A DNA stretch of 64,000 bases from Eublepharis macularius (lineage: Eukaryota > Chordata > Lepidosauria > Squamata > Eublepharidae). Numbering within the stretch: position 1 is the stretch's first letter; each line of letters starts with the position of its first letter. The stretch covers positions 36,998,001 through 37,062,000 of the forward strand of contig NC_072806.1 of NCBI RefSeq assembly GCF_028583425.1, given 5' to 3'. A program made the position numbers and the translations under genes. Of this stretch, positions 32,930 through 43,931 are shown piece by piece. The notes beneath the pieces were generated by a model. That model saw nothing but the letters and a program-made list of their open reading frames with translations. It had not been told where the DNA came from and made no database searches.

Positions 32930-34045
32930 GAAACAAGATGTAGGCCGAGAACAGCGAGAGGAGAACGCGCGGCGCTGTGGGCCGAGGCTCTGCGGCAGCC
33001 AATGGGGCGCGGCGCGGCTGAGCCACTGCAAGGGGAGGGGCGCGTATTTGAGCCGAGGGGCCCGGGGGGAGGACCAGGGCAGCCCGCCAGCAGCCAGAGC
33101 AGGCGCGCCGGGGAGGACAGCCGAGCCGAGCGGGACGGAGCGGAGGGCGCCGGCGCTGCTGCTGCGACTGCCTTTGCTGCGCTGAGTAAGCGGCCGCCAG
33201 CCCAGCCCAGCCGCCCGGCGCTTCTGCAGCGGGAGGAGGCGAGAGACGGGGCGCGCCGCGGGGGCTCGACGCCGCGCAACCTTCGGGGGCCGGATCCTTT
33301 GCTTCGTCGACGGGAGGCTTTGCCCAGCACTGTGAAGGTGAGGCGGGGCCCCTCTGGAGCGCCCCCCCCCCATGCATGGAGTCAGCGGGGACCGGCGGGC
33401 GGGGAGCGGGAGAGTCGCGCCGCCTCGGCGTCCACGCCTCTCCGGACCGGCGCCGTCCCGGAGCTCGCCGGAGGGGCCGCGACCCGTCCTGGGAGGGGGG
33501 TTCTGGTGCTCCCTTTCGCTCGCTCGGCGCTGGCTTCTCCCCCCGCCCCAGCCCGTCCTCCTGGCTTTGGCTTCGAGCCTCCCCTCTGCAGCACCGGAGG
33601 GAGTGCCGCCCGCCTCTAGGTTGGGCGGTGCAGCCCGGCCGGCGTTCGGGGGGCTTCATGCCCCCTCCCCACTCGGGCCCAAGGGCACGCCTCAGCTCCC
33701 CCGGCGGCGGCGGCTTGGGGGGCGGGCAGGCCGCTTCCCGCTTTCCCGGAGTTGGAGAGGAGCCCCCCCCCCCCGGAAACTCTTTCCGGGAGCCGGCTGG
33801 AGCCTGGGCAGGCGGGCCCGCGTCTGCACGGAGGGATGCCCGGCTCTCTCCCTCCCTCCCCGTCTCGGCGCTGCCTGGCCTGGCCTGGCTCCAGCCGGTG
33901 AACCTGCGCCGGGGACTGAGCGTGGAGCCTTCTGGAGCGGCGCTTGCACGGGCGCCCAGCATCGCCAGAGGCCTCCTTTGGCGAGAGGCCGGCCGGCCTG
34001 CCTGCCTCGGACCTGCAGGTGGAGCTGCTGGTGGCCCGCAAAGGG
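32930..34045 (+). promoter_or_regulatory. DYNLL2: CpG-island promoter of DYNLL2
   Basis: The sequence becomes strongly GC- and CpG-rich from about 32930 to 34045, unlike everything around it. A CCAAT box lies at 32999-33003, next to GGGGCGCGG, and a GC-box-like GGGGAGGGGCGCG at about 33031-33044. There is no convincing TATA box. The transcription start is inferred at roughly 33060-33100. The long open frames on both strands here are products of high GC content. Assignment to DYNLL2 rests on strand, the exon 1 donor at 33337 and the absence of another gene nearby. Confidence 0.75.
33080..33337 (+). other. DYNLL2: DYNLL2 exon 1 (5' UTR), start approximate
   Basis: A good donor, AAG|GTGAGG, ends the exon at 33337. 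LC8 genes have a non-coding first exon, and the coding start here is 7.1 kb downstream. The exon's left edge is a guess from the CCAAT and GC boxes. Intron 1 would be 33338-40418. Confidence 0.5.
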
Positions 34046-34059
34046 GGGGGGGGGCTGCT

Positions 34060-34165
34060 AGAATCCTAGAATCACAGGGTTGGAAGGGACTTCCAGGGTC
34101 ATCTAGTCCAACCCCCTGCACTGTGCAGGAAATTCACAACTACCTCCCCCCCACACACACACACC
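34060..34165 (-). repeat. CR1 LINE 3' end, reversed
   Basis: GAATCCTAGAATCACAGGGT is the reversed CR1 tail repeat (ATTCTATG type). It continues with GGAAGGGACTTCCAGGGTC, ATCTAGTCCAACCCCCTGCA and GGAAATTCACAACTACCTC. It abuts the edge of the CpG island. Confidence 0.85.
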
Positions 34166-34367
34166 CAGTGACTCAGAAGGATCGTGCTAGCTCTGTTGAC
34201 TGTGCAGAAGGCCCCACATGCGTGTGGGCTTTGTGCCTTCTCCTGGGCCAGGAGGCAGAGTGGAAGAGCTGCATCTTCAGGGCCAGGCTTGTCTGGGATG
34301 CCAGCTGTCGGGCAGAGGCTCAGCCCGAGGAAGGCAGCCCACCACCAGCTGAGAGAGGAAGATTTAA

Positions 34368-34386
34368 CACACACACACACACACAC
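34368..34386 (+). repeat. (CA)n microsatellite
   Basis: Short CA run; others at 34152-34163 and, as GT, at 34718-34731, all within DYNLL2 intron 1. Confidence 0.9.
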
Positions 34387-34732
34387 CCTTTTGTAAGTAG
34401 AAAGTGTCTGGCTGGCTGTAAAGCTGCTTCTCTGGGGACCTTTTGGGGGGTTTCTTGAGGAAGAGGCTGGTGCCCAGCTGCAGAAGCCCAGGCCTGTCTT
34501 TCCAGGTGCTTCCCCATTCACTGGCTTATAGTGACGGGCATGTGCTACTACTGGTTGCAAGACATGGTGTGTTTGTGTGTGGATGGGGGGGCTTGTATAT
34601 TGCAAGGAACTGGGTGGGGTTCATCCCCCCCCCCAGTGGAAAACTCCTTTGGTGAACACCTATCAAGGAATGGCTTACAGAGAGACTCTTCCCCTCATTG
34701 CACCCGAGGCCTGGGGGCTGTGTGTGTGTGTG

Positions 34733-34894
34733 TGGAGTTAGCCATGTTAGTCTGTAGTTGTAAAATAGTAGAGTCTAGTAGCACCTTTTAAGACTAGCCA
34801 ACTTTATTGTAGCATAAACTTTTGAGAACTCCAGCTCTCTTCATTAGATGCATCTGATGGAGAGAACTGTGGTTCTCGAAAGCTTATGCTACTT
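34733..34894. mobile_element. Hammerhead-bearing retroelement, family A, inverted dimer
   Basis: A minus copy (CTAATGA, hairpin, CAAAAG) is joined head-to-head to a plus copy: CTGATGG (34854-34860), a perfect 6-bp hairpin GAGAAC-TGTG-GTTCTC, GAAA (34878-34881), GCTTATGCTAC. The plus copy stops immediately after GCTAC, next to the cleavage site predicted for a hammerhead. It lies in DYNLL2 intron 1. Confidence 0.7.
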
Positions 34895-35395
34895 ACTACA
34901 CATTTATTGAACCAACTTGAGGACTAGGGAAGTTGAGGCCTGTAGTAGGGTAAGGGAGAGCTCTGTCCTAGCTACTCTGAAGTGCCACAGGAAGGACAAT
35001 GGGTGTTAGCTGTATTTATACAGTCAATAGACCTCTAACGAAAGGGACATCCCCTCCCTTCCCTGACTTTTAGCCCTAAGGTGGGGGTGGGGGGTGGAAT
35101 TGGCATATTTAGTGTCTGATTCCTTCGACTTTGCAGTGTGTTAGTGAGAAGTTGTAGGGGGACCACCGTCCCTTTCTCTCTGGTGCCATGTTTTCCCCAA
35201 TACGAATCAATTGCTTGCACGGGAAAGGGGTGTGCCCAGTCCCTGCTACCTGGCTTCGCCCCTTCATATACTGAGCTCCACCTTGGGCCCTGTTTCTTGG
35301 TCACTCTACAGTATGACAGAATGTTGCAAACCACCGTGCTGTCTATGCAAAAGCCGAACACGTGGGATGCTGTGTGAGCCCTCATTTGGCAGGGG
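34895..35395. other. DYNLL2 intron 1, no further feature
   Basis: No ORF or repeat that I recognise. Confidence 0.5.
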
Positions 35396-35527
35396 AGAGT
35401 GCTGTCAAGTCATAGCTGACATGGTTGGTGACCCCTGGTCTTCGTTGGAAGTCTCCTATCGGATTACTGGTCAAGGCCAACCCTGCTTAGATTCTGAGAT
35501 CTGACGAGATCTGACTCTCCTTGGCTA
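35396..35527 (-). repeat. 5S rRNA-derived SINE, reversed, partial
   Basis: Reverse complement of the 5S internal promoter region: GAAGTCTCCTATCGGATTAC, CCAACCCTGCTTAGATTCTGA. Preceded by the family's GTCAAGTCATAGCTGAC body. Confidence 0.8.
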
Positions 35528-35544
35528 TCCAGGTTAGGGCTAAG

Positions 35545-35736
35545 TGAAATCTTGCCCTCAAGTCATAGTTGACTTATAGTGATCCCTGGTGGGGTTTTCA
35601 TGGCAAGAGACTAGCAGAGGTGGTTTGCCGTGGTCTGCCCCTGCAAGGCTGGTCTTCGTTGGGGGTCTCCCATCCAATCGCTGACCCTGCTTAGTTTCTG
35701 ATGAGGTTGGGCTCACCTGGGCTATCCAGGGCAGAG
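35545..35736 (-). repeat. 5S rRNA-derived SINE, reversed, near full length
   Basis: CTCAAGTCATAGTTGACTTA, GTGGGGTTTTCATGGCAAGAG, GGTGGTTTGCCGTGG, then 5S-like GGTCTCCCATCCAATCGCTGA and CCCTGCTTAGTTTCTGATGAG. It sits directly after another copy in the same orientation. Confidence 0.88.
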
Positions 35737-35744
35737 TCCTTCCT

Positions 35745-35940
35745 TATTTATATCTCACTTTTCTCCTGAATGAAGACATGAAGTGGTTTACAGCAGCCTC
35801 CCCTTCTCTTTGTTTATACTCAAACAGCCCTGAGAGGCTGATATGTGACTGGCCCATGGCCACCCAGTGATTTTGCACCACATGGCAAGGATTTGAACCT
35901 GCGTCTCCCAGATCCTAATCTGATACTCTAACCTCTATAA
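35745..35940 (-). repeat. tRNA-derived SINE, reversed, diverged
   Basis: Contains GTGACTGGCCCATGGCCAC and GGATTTGAACCTGCGTCTCCC (B-box region). Confidence 0.75.
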
Positions 35941-38209
35941 GCACACCGATCTGTTATGCTAGCCCAGCGAGGCTTCTTTGAGGTGGGGAGAAGCAGGTCT
36001 TGGCCCAGAACCGTCCAGTGAATTGGTGGCAGAGGAAAGCTTGCTGCCTCTGTGTTTGAACTTACTCTGGAAGGAGAAAATTGGATTTCTGCATCTAGAA
36101 GGCTAGGCAGCTTCATGAAAAAAATTATGTATATATATGTATAAACAGTGACTGATGTAGAAGTCCCATTGTCCATTCCACCTAGACGATAAATGCATAG
36201 CAGCCCTTAAAATTGCATTGACAACAACCCCCCCCCCAAAAACCCTCATGGGGTCAGCCCTTCAGCGGCAGGAAAAAAGCATAATTGTAACCTTGGCCAG
36301 TACTATTATGTAACTGGTTCTTTCCCTTCTCTGGGATAGCGGCCTTTAATTGCTATAACAAAGCGATTCCTTCAAATCCCTTGAGACCTTGCCAAGAGAT
36401 GGAAATTGCTTATGATGTGCAACTTTTCTTCCTTTTTGAAAGAAAAAAGCCTTTTCATTGATGTGGGCTGGTTAGGGCATGGTCTGCCCTGGGCTCCAGT
36501 GGGCGTGATGGTGGGTTTGGATAAACCCCATTCAAAGCCCCCAAACTAAAGATTAAGCAGCTACCCTATTCATGCAACCTTGATAATTCAAGATCGCCCA
36601 GTGATTCTTCCATTTAAAAAAGGGGGGGGAGTATTTTTAGTAGGGGGGGAGCTTGTTTCCAGCTCCACTGACCTGTGGATTAGTGGACACTGGACCGCAT
36701 AAGGGTGACTTCAGTACAACCAGGCATGTCTTCAATTTTGTCTTGCAAACACCAGCTCATTAGAATTGGCTAGTTTGGGACTTGGGAAGAGAAACTCCAA
36801 AGATCCAGATTGGGAAGGAGGAGATCTTCCAGGCCCAGTCCATTTGGTGGTATGTTAAACTGGCTTGGCCATGATTGATAGGAACAGTTGTCTAGAGAAT
36901 TCAGTGCTGTTTGGTTTAGTGGGTGATTGTTAAATTCCCTAGAACTGGGGTTAAAATAAGGGAGAATTTATCCCTCCGGTATCTGCCAAATGAGCCTCTG
37001 ATCTGCAGAATGATACCGGCCAACTTTAGATGGCTATTGTAAGGATTCCACTGTGCAGATATGCACAGAGGTCTTCAAAAGGGTTACACAAGCATATGGA
37101 TTTTAAATTGGAAGGAGGTTGCTGGGTTTCGATATATCGGGAGCAGGCGGCATGTAAGCTGCTAGCTGCATAATCTGCAAGCTTCATTTAAATGCTGTAG
37201 CGTGTATCCCCTTCCTGCCCTTCACAAGAAAGTGCTGGTCATTGTGCTGAGAATTCCCTGTTGTAATCTCTAGCCCCATTGGCACCGTTACCATTTGCAA
37301 GGGAGCTGGCTGGGTGATTTATGTTGTCTTACAAGAGGGATGTGCCTGGAGAGATCTTGTGGCTTCTTTGCAGCAACTGAAGCCGTTGACCAGATCCCTC
37401 GCTGCCCTGCAGTGTCTCTGGCTGAGGCTGTTGAGTGGAGGCAGAGAGAAGCAGATATTCATGTGTAAAAAGGCTATTTATGCCACTGAACCATAGTCTA
37501 TGAACAAGCTCGTGCGTGGCCAAGTTACGGAGGTGGGTGTTTGTCTGCATGAGTAAGTGTGGGCAACAAAGCTTTCTGGAACTGCAATTCTTGACAAGGG
37601 TGGGAGAGATCCTGCACCCAGAAGCTGCTTCTAAGCCCTTAAAAGAAGGTGGGATGAAATGTCAGTGTTGTGTATTGGAGGCCTTGTGTTGGCAGATAAG
37701 AAAGGGATAAAGAAAAATGCTGTTCCAAGTAGACCCTTTAAAAGACTAAGCAGAAGAAGCATATCGGTAGAATTGTTGGATGAAACAAAGGCCTGATTTT
37801 GCAGTTTAAAAAAACATGGTAGTAAAGGTTTGGCCGGGCTGTGCCACAACAAAAAACAGCAAGTAACAAGTTTCATATTTAAATTTACCCTCTTGTTACG
37901 TGAGGTTTCTATATGTGTTAGGGAGATGGTTTGGCTGAATCTTCTCCTAAGCACACTTTTTAATGTGTAGGGCTTCCTCCACCCCAATTAGGTGACTTCT
38001 AAAGCCCGGCAGGTAGTTTGAAATGGTACAGCTCAGATGGACTGTTGCCACTTGATTTTGTTGATCATACAGATTTGGCCTAATTCTAGCTAATGCTGAA
38101 ACTGTCCATGTCACAAACTGCAGAGCTGGCAATGCTAAGCTGTTTTGGTTTAAAAAAAAATTATTTACTTCGTTTATATCTTCATTATATACTTCGTGCC
38201 CTTGGTGGA
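35941..38209. other. DYNLL2 intron 1, no gene
   Basis: About 2.3 kb of intron with no coding ORF; G and C homopolymers near 36222 and 36622. No repeat that I can name. Confidence 0.55.
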
Positions 38210-38388
38210 GGTGGAGATTGCCCTCAAGTCATAGCTGACCCCGGTGTGGTTTTCATGGAAAGAGTCTAGCAGAGGTGGTTTGCCATTGCCTGCCTAGTGT
38301 TCATTGGAGGTCTCCCATCCAATTACTGACCAAGGCTGACCCTGCTTAGCTTCTGAGAGATCAGGCTCACCTGGGCATACTCTTATTC
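38210..38388 (-). repeat. 5S rRNA-derived SINE, reversed
   Basis: CTCAAGTCATAGCTGACCC, GTGGTTTTCATGGAAAGAGTC, then 5S-like GGTCTCCCATCCAATTACTGA and CCCTGCTTAGCTTCTGAGAG. Confidence 0.88.
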
Positions 38389-38394
38389 TTCATT

Positions 38395-38575
38395 TATATC
38401 CTGCTTTTTCTCTTCTCCATTTGTTCTCTTTGCAACCATAAGCGGAAAGTTAGGCTGAGAGAGTGTGACTGGCCCAGTTACCCTGCAAACTCCCGTGGCA
38501 AAGTGGGGATTTGAACCTGCATCTCCCAGGTTCTAGTCCAACACTAACCACTATACACACTGGTTGGGAGTTGGA
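38395..38575 (-). repeat. tRNA-derived SINE, reversed
   Basis: GTTAGGCTGAGAGAGTGTGAC, GGGATTTGAACCTGCATCTCCC and CACTAACCACTATACAC. It is adjacent to the 5S SINE in the same orientation. Confidence 0.82.
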
Positions 38576-39121
38576 CTGGGGTAATTGACTGGCTCTTGAT
38601 TTCATCAGTGCTCTGTAGTGCAGTGCTGCTCGCCGGGGTGTGGAATGCTGGGCCTTCAGGCTTCTCCAGAGGATTGTTTCCTCCCCTTCACTCTTTCTAG
38701 TACATCTGTTTGTTTATAAAAGGATCCAACTTACATTAACTTTACAATTGAAACCAGAGACCTACTCATGGATACGGTGGGGTTTAAATCACATATTCAG
38801 CTAACCCTGTATTAAACGGAACAAGAAAATTACTCAGTGCACATATAAAGAAAAATCAAGTGGGTACAATACACAGATTGTACATGCATTCATTGTAACG
38901 TATGAACAGAGCTGTTATGTCAGGCGTATAGTATAATCTTCCAGCCAAAGGCAGTGCTTCTGGCCATGCAGGCTCTCATTTATTTGTTTAGAAAATATGT
39001 ATCCTGGATTTCTTCCCAAAGGAGAGCCACTGAAGTGCAGCACGTAGAATTCATAGAGTGCTTTTGCCATCATCTGTCTGGCTTTTAAGGTGCTGTAAGG
39101 AGAAGTGCATGTGTGCACGCA

Positions 39122-39197
39122 TGGCCATAGGGTAATGGCTAGTGTGTTGGACTAGGAACGGGGAAGGCCAGGCTTCAAGTCCCCGCTGGGCTACGGA
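39122..39197 (+). repeat. tRNA-like SINE head fragment
   Basis: GGGTAATGGCTAGTGTGTTGG, then GGCTTCAAGTCCCCGCTGGG, a decayed A-box/B-box pair. Confidence 0.6.
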
Positions 39198-39487
39198 GCT
39201 TTTAGGGCTTGCAGCCAATCATCTTCCCCCTTCTGAAAGACCTTTAGCATGGACAGAAGGTCCAGAAAGGAAACGGGGCTTTCTCGTGCTTGCCCGGTAG
39301 TCTGCTTTGCCATTGATGGGTGAAGCCTGCACATCTTGTGACTCACCTTCTCCATGGCCTGATATGGAGGCCCACTTGATAAACTTCCCATTTCTCACCC
39401 TGCCTGCAAAAGCTGTGAGTGGGTAAGTGGGTGTAGTCAAGTACCTGGCCAACCAGTATAAGCGAACTGTTAAACTTGGGGTTCCAT

Positions 39488-39649
39488 GTATTGTCGAAGG
39501 CTTTCACGGCCGGAGAACGATGGTTGTTGTGGGTTTTCCGGGCTGTATTGCCGTGGTCTTGGCATTGTAGTTCCTGACGTTTCGCCAGCAGCTGTGGCTG
39601 GCATCTTCAGAGGTGTAGCACCAAAAGACAGAGATCTCTCAGTGTCACA
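39488..39649 (-). mobile_element. Hammerhead-bearing retroelement, family C, monomer
   Basis: A 9-bp duplication, GGGTTCCAT, flanks it at 39479-39487 and 39650-39658. Minus-strand core CTGAAGA (39604-39610), hairpin GCCAGC/GCTGGC, GAAA (39580-39583), then CGTC. This is the simplest unit of the family (about 162 bp) and lies in DYNLL2 intron 1. Confidence 0.8.
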
Positions 39650-39944
39650 GGGTTCCATATCTGTTAGGCAGGAGATCCTTGTACAGGTTTTGGAAGCAGC
39701 AAGTTTATTTGTGTGTGGCTGCTCCGATAAACACTTTCTTGTGGTCTAGTAACTCCTGTGGGCTTCTTTTGTCAGAGTGCTGTAAGCAGAAGGATGTGGG
39801 CAGCTCAGTTTGGTGTACTTGGAAGCAGTCCCTGTTGAGTTTGCTGGGATTTATTCACACACAAATGTGCAGACGATGATAGCCAGAAATCACACCAGCA
39901 GGGTAACGGCCCAGTTTTCCGCTATCTCAGAGCACAATATTTAC

Positions 39945-40330
39945 ATTTATTTTTATCTATTTATTTACAAAGTTTATATCCCATCATTGTGTTCAATGGG
40001 TCATCAAGGCAGTTAATAACTAAGAACAGAATAGTATGAAAATGCATCATAAAACAGAGTTAAAAATAAAGCTAAAATACATATTATACATACACAGATT
40101 TTAAAAGGGCAGGAGGGAGGGATTATTGAAGGGATGCCAGGCAAGTCTTCACCCGCTGGCAGAAGACCGTGATAGAGAAATATCTCTGGGGGACAAAGTT
40201 CCATACTGTTGGTGCTATGACTGAGAAGGCCCTTCCTTGGGTCACCACCCCTCTGTGTTCAGGTGAGGACACCTGAAGCAGGACCTAGGGAGATAACTGT
40301 AGTGGTCAGGTAGACTTGTAGCCAGGCAGC
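39945..40330 (-). repeat. LINE-derived (CR1/L2-like) 3' region, reversed
   Basis: TTTATTTACAAAGTTTATATCCC, then AAAAGGGCAGGAGGGAGG and ACCCGCTGGCAGAAGACCG. Shares the general layout with 23976-24330. It ends only about 90 bp before DYNLL2 exon 2. Confidence 0.5.
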
Positions 40331-40418
40331 CAGACTACATAGCAGCAGGACGCTGTGGTTGCGCCTCCTGGAGCTCGGCTGCTGCTCCCTTGGCCTTCAT
40401 CTGGTCTCTCTCCCGCAG

Positions 40419-40557
40419 GTCCATCATGTCTGACAGAAAGGCCGTGATCAAGAATGCGGACATGTCTGAGGATATGCAGCAGGATGCTGTCGACTGCGCC
40501 ACGCAGGCCATGGAGAAGTACAACATCGAGAAGGACATTGCAGCATACATTAAAAAG
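40419..40557 (+). CDS. DYNLL2: DYNLL2 exon 2: start codon and residues 1-44
   Basis: The acceptor CTCTCTCCCGCAG ends at 40418. ATG is at 40426-40428, 7 nt into the exon, and the coding part runs to 40557 (44 codons, ending Ile-Lys-Lys in phase 0, the conserved LC8 intron site). Residues Ser2, Asp16, Ala21, Asp23, Met29 and Tyr41 are all DYNLL2-type, not DYNLL1-type. Family knowledge: LC8 is a homodimeric hub that binds short disordered TQT-like motifs, is a light chain of cytoplasmic dynein and myosin V, and sequesters BMF. This half of the protein forms the first strand and both helices. The donor AAG|GTATTG is weak at +4 and +5. Confidence 0.97.
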
Positions 40558-40659
40558 GTATTGTTGGAGTCGCTATAGGTGTGCCAGGGAACAGGACCTG
40601 ACACAGAGTCCAGTGTGCTGTCGCCGGTAATGGCTGGCTAGGCTTCCTTTGTTTTCACG

Positions 40660-40852
40660 CGCCCTGCTTTTCTCACCAACGAGGACCCAAAACAGCTTAC
40701 GTCCCTGTTCCCCCTCCCTCCACTTTATCTTCGCAGCATCCTTGTGAGGTAGGCTAGGTCAAGAGAGTTGACTGGCCATGGCAGAGTGGGGGGATTTGAA
40801 CCTGGGTCTCCCAGGCCCCAGTGCAGGGCTCTAACCACTACACTGTACTCTC
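40660..40852 (-). repeat. tRNA-derived SINE, reversed
   Basis: GTGAGGTAGGCTAGGTCAAGAG, GGATTTGAACCTGGGTCTCCC and TCTAACCACTACACTG; about 100 bp downstream of the exon 2 donor. Confidence 0.85.
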
Positions 40853-42392
40853 ACTGGGTACGCAAAGGTAATAGGCATTGCCTGTGGTGGCTTTCTGGAG
40901 CCTCTGACTGGCTTGATTCCCAATCTTCACCAGTGATGGGTGTGGCTGGGACCTTCTAAATGCCGAGCAGGTCCTTCACCTGCAGAGCGACTGCTCCTTC
41001 CTTGGAAAGGAAGCGCTGTGCCTCTTAGTGAATCAGGCCAGTGGCCTATGTTGCTTAGTACTGTTGCTAGCTGGTAGCAGCTCTCTTCCGTCGTGAGAAG
41101 GAAAGTCCCAACACTGGAGGCCCTCTAATTGGGGCTGCAGAGGAGTGAATTGGGGCCATTCTGCTTCACTTCTAAGCTATCCAAGGAGAGAAAAGCCGTG
41201 AAAACTAAGACAAAAACATCAAAAAATACATCAAAAGACTTCAGTTCTATCCTAAGTAAGCCTAGGAGCAAAACAAGACTTAATATCAAAATATTTTTAT
41301 TAACAGGTCAAATGAAACCAACCACTTATTTTAAATAATAAATGTACAACCAAAGAACCTTCATTCAATAGAGTGCAAATGCCTATTAATATTGCACCAA
41401 TAATACAGTACATTGATAGTAACATTCATCCAAATGAGGCAGTCAGTCTTACATCAAAAAGTGCTAATGCCCAAAGGCATATCACAAAAGTATGCAATGA
41501 TACTCAGTCATCTTTCACAATAAATATTTTCGTACAGAAATACAAATTCAACTTTCAAAGAAAAGTATTCCAAAAAAATAAAGGTGAAATTGATAGAAAT
41601 GTATTCCACACAAGCCATGGCTGACTCTCCTCTTTCTCCTCCACTTATTCCTCACCCTGGTAGTGTGTGAAATTGTGTATTGAGAACAATGTAAGAACAG
41701 CCCTGCTGGATCAGACCGAAAGGTCACCTCCTAGTCCGGCATCCTTTTTCCAACAGCAGGAAACCTGATGGGGAATAGTCTGAGAAAACAACTCAAGGCA
41801 TGGAACTTGGGAATCCTGTTAAAAAGGTTTATTTGCAATAAGCCTCAATGCAATCAGGATTTGGTATCTGAATGCAAAGAAAAAGGTCACCTGCATTTTA
41901 TACCTTAAGATCTCAAATGGTTTTTGTAAACAAGCAAGTCAAAGTATAGTATCTTCTGGCCAGTGGAGATTGACAGCCAGCAATTAAAAGACTATAGTAA
42001 GAATCACATTTCTGGCTGGCATCAGTAATTTCAAAACATAACTGGTAAAGAATCCTCAGGACTGGGACTGAATATCTCCAGGTATAAAAAAGTTTTAACT
42101 TTCAGCATACAGTGGAAGTAACTCACTGTGCCCTTTTCAGGGCCACCATAGTACAATATCATGATAATTACTGCAAGAATAGAAAATACAAAACATAGGG
42201 TGTAAAGAAGAATTTTCTCAAAGACTTTGAGCAGCCCTGATCAATTGTATAGAGGAGCTATCCCAAAATTCTCTTAACAAAACCCCAAGGAGGACAATGG
42301 CACAACTCCACACAACTGGTAACGCTTTGAGTCCAGAGGTTCCACTTTAGCTGTTGTGACTTAGGGCCATCTAGCATCTTCTCCAAGGGCTT
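40853..42392. other. DYNLL2 intron 2 with diverged repeat pieces
   Basis: About 41190-41640 is AT-rich and non-coding, of unknown origin. About 41688-41765 (GAACAGCCCTGCTGGATCAG, AGTCCGGCATCC) is a CR1-like fragment; the related 'TCTGCTGGGTCAAACC' start occurs at 53341. No gene. Confidence 0.5.
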
Positions 42393-42636
42393 GGAATCAG
42401 TTTGGTGTAGTGGTTAAGAGCAGCAGGACTCTAATCTGGAGAGCCAGGTTTGATTCCCCACTCCTCCACTTGAAGCCAGCTGGGGGACCTTGGGTCAGTC
42501 ACAGCTCTCTCAGTCCCATTCATCCCACAGGATGATTGCTGTGAGGATAATAACAACACACTTTGTAAATTTCTCTGAAAGAGTGTTAAGTTGCCCTGAA
42601 GGGTGGTGTATAAATCAAATATTATTTTGTTCAAAA
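42393..42636 (+). repeat. Sauria SINE
   Basis: TCAGTTTGGTGTAGTGG, AAGAGCAGCAGGACTC, GGTTTGATTCCCCACTCC, GATAATAACAACACACTTTG and a GGTGTATAAATCAAAT end. Second copy of the family at 20644. Confidence 0.93.
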
Positions 42637-43923
42637 GTGTGGGTGCACAAACAGATCTTGCAGTGGTGGTTGCTGTGAATCCTCTGCCAGCCATGGTTCC
42701 TCTGCCTGATTGTCCCAGAAAAGCTTGGCCAGGGCCGTATGGCTCAGTTTGGCTGTGCTCCTCTGAGCCTAGGAGCAGGTAGGGCAGCCAAACGTCCCCA
42801 GGTTTCATCCCAGGGCCCAGCAAAGTCTGAGGGTATGGCTGGGAGGGTGGCTAATTCAGCAGCCGCACTGAAGCCAGACAGGGATGAGACTAGTTTGTGC
42901 CTGGTGCTCCTCTCTGTGCTGCTGTGCAGTTTACGTTGGTCATGAAACTCAATGCAATAAAACTAACATCCTGCAAGAGTGCTTGAGGAACACAGGAGAT
43001 GAGAAGGTAAACAAGCTGGTGGGGGAGTCAGCAGAGGACCAGTGAAGGCGGCCGGCTGCTGTAGAGGAGAGGAATAGCCTATTGATCTGGAATTGCCAGC
43101 CAGATTTTTGGCTTCCAGCATCTAGTCACCGTCATCTTAATTCTGGCCCTGGGAAAGAAGTGCTGGTTTCCCTCCCAACTGAGGGTTGACTCAGGCCGTT
43201 TTCCATGCTAACAAAGTGCTCCTCACGGGCAAGAATTTTAAAGCTTTAGTATTTCTAGAGGATGGCAATGCTGAGGTTGCTGGCATTTCTTAGTTTTCTT
43301 CCATTCTCAGTTCTGCAAGGCAGGTGCCCACGGCATCCAGCAACAGAGCTTTAGGGAAACTCATTGACTATAGGGTGTGTATATTGAAAATGCATCGTGG
43401 CACAGTGCTAATGACGCCGCTTCCACTATTGATCAAATTGGGGCCTGTGGACTCTTGGGGGTCCGTGCATCCTCTGTAAACACTGAGCCCTTCTTTTTTT
43501 GTGCATACTCACTCTAATCTTATAGTGCCAAGGATTTAGTTAGAGATAGCATGCTGCCGCTCTTCCTCTATAAACAATAATAGCCAGGGGTGGTTTTCCT
43601 TTGAATACTGGCAAGGTCCCATTTTGTGATGTTGGTCTTTTTCTATTTCTACGAGAAACTCTGGATGCACTTTCCAGGCTTCATCCCACTCTATTCATTA
43701 GACTCTGAAAACCAGCACAAAGGACAAGGTGACGTGGTCCGTAACAGCCGTGCTTGCGGAAAGCGGGATTACTCCTCCCTTACCTGAAAGGTGCTAAACA
43801 GCACCAGCGCAACATGAATATTTATTCAGGGAGGAGAGTTTTTTAACGGCATATTCAGCACAACTTGATGGCTGACTTCTGAAGTATAAACTGTCTGCAA
43901 GTAAAGGAAGCCTACGGACATTT
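42637..43923. other. DYNLL2 intron 2, no further feature
   Basis: No ORF or repeat that I recognise. Confidence 0.5.
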
Positions 43924-43931
43924 GCGTGCTC

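Noticed and set aside
32660..34458. Several long open frames (up to 424 codons) on both strands over the DYNLL2 CpG island
   Set aside because: High GC content removes stop codons; the translations are low-complexity Pro/Ala/Arg/Gly and overlap on both strands. No domain is visible.
34735..34800. Ordinary DNA transposon with terminal inverted repeats as explanation for the hammerhead loci
   Set aside because: Target duplications are long and variable (9, 12, 12 and 15 bp), copies occur as monomers, tandem and inverted dimers, and ends are ragged, which fits target-primed retrotransposition better.
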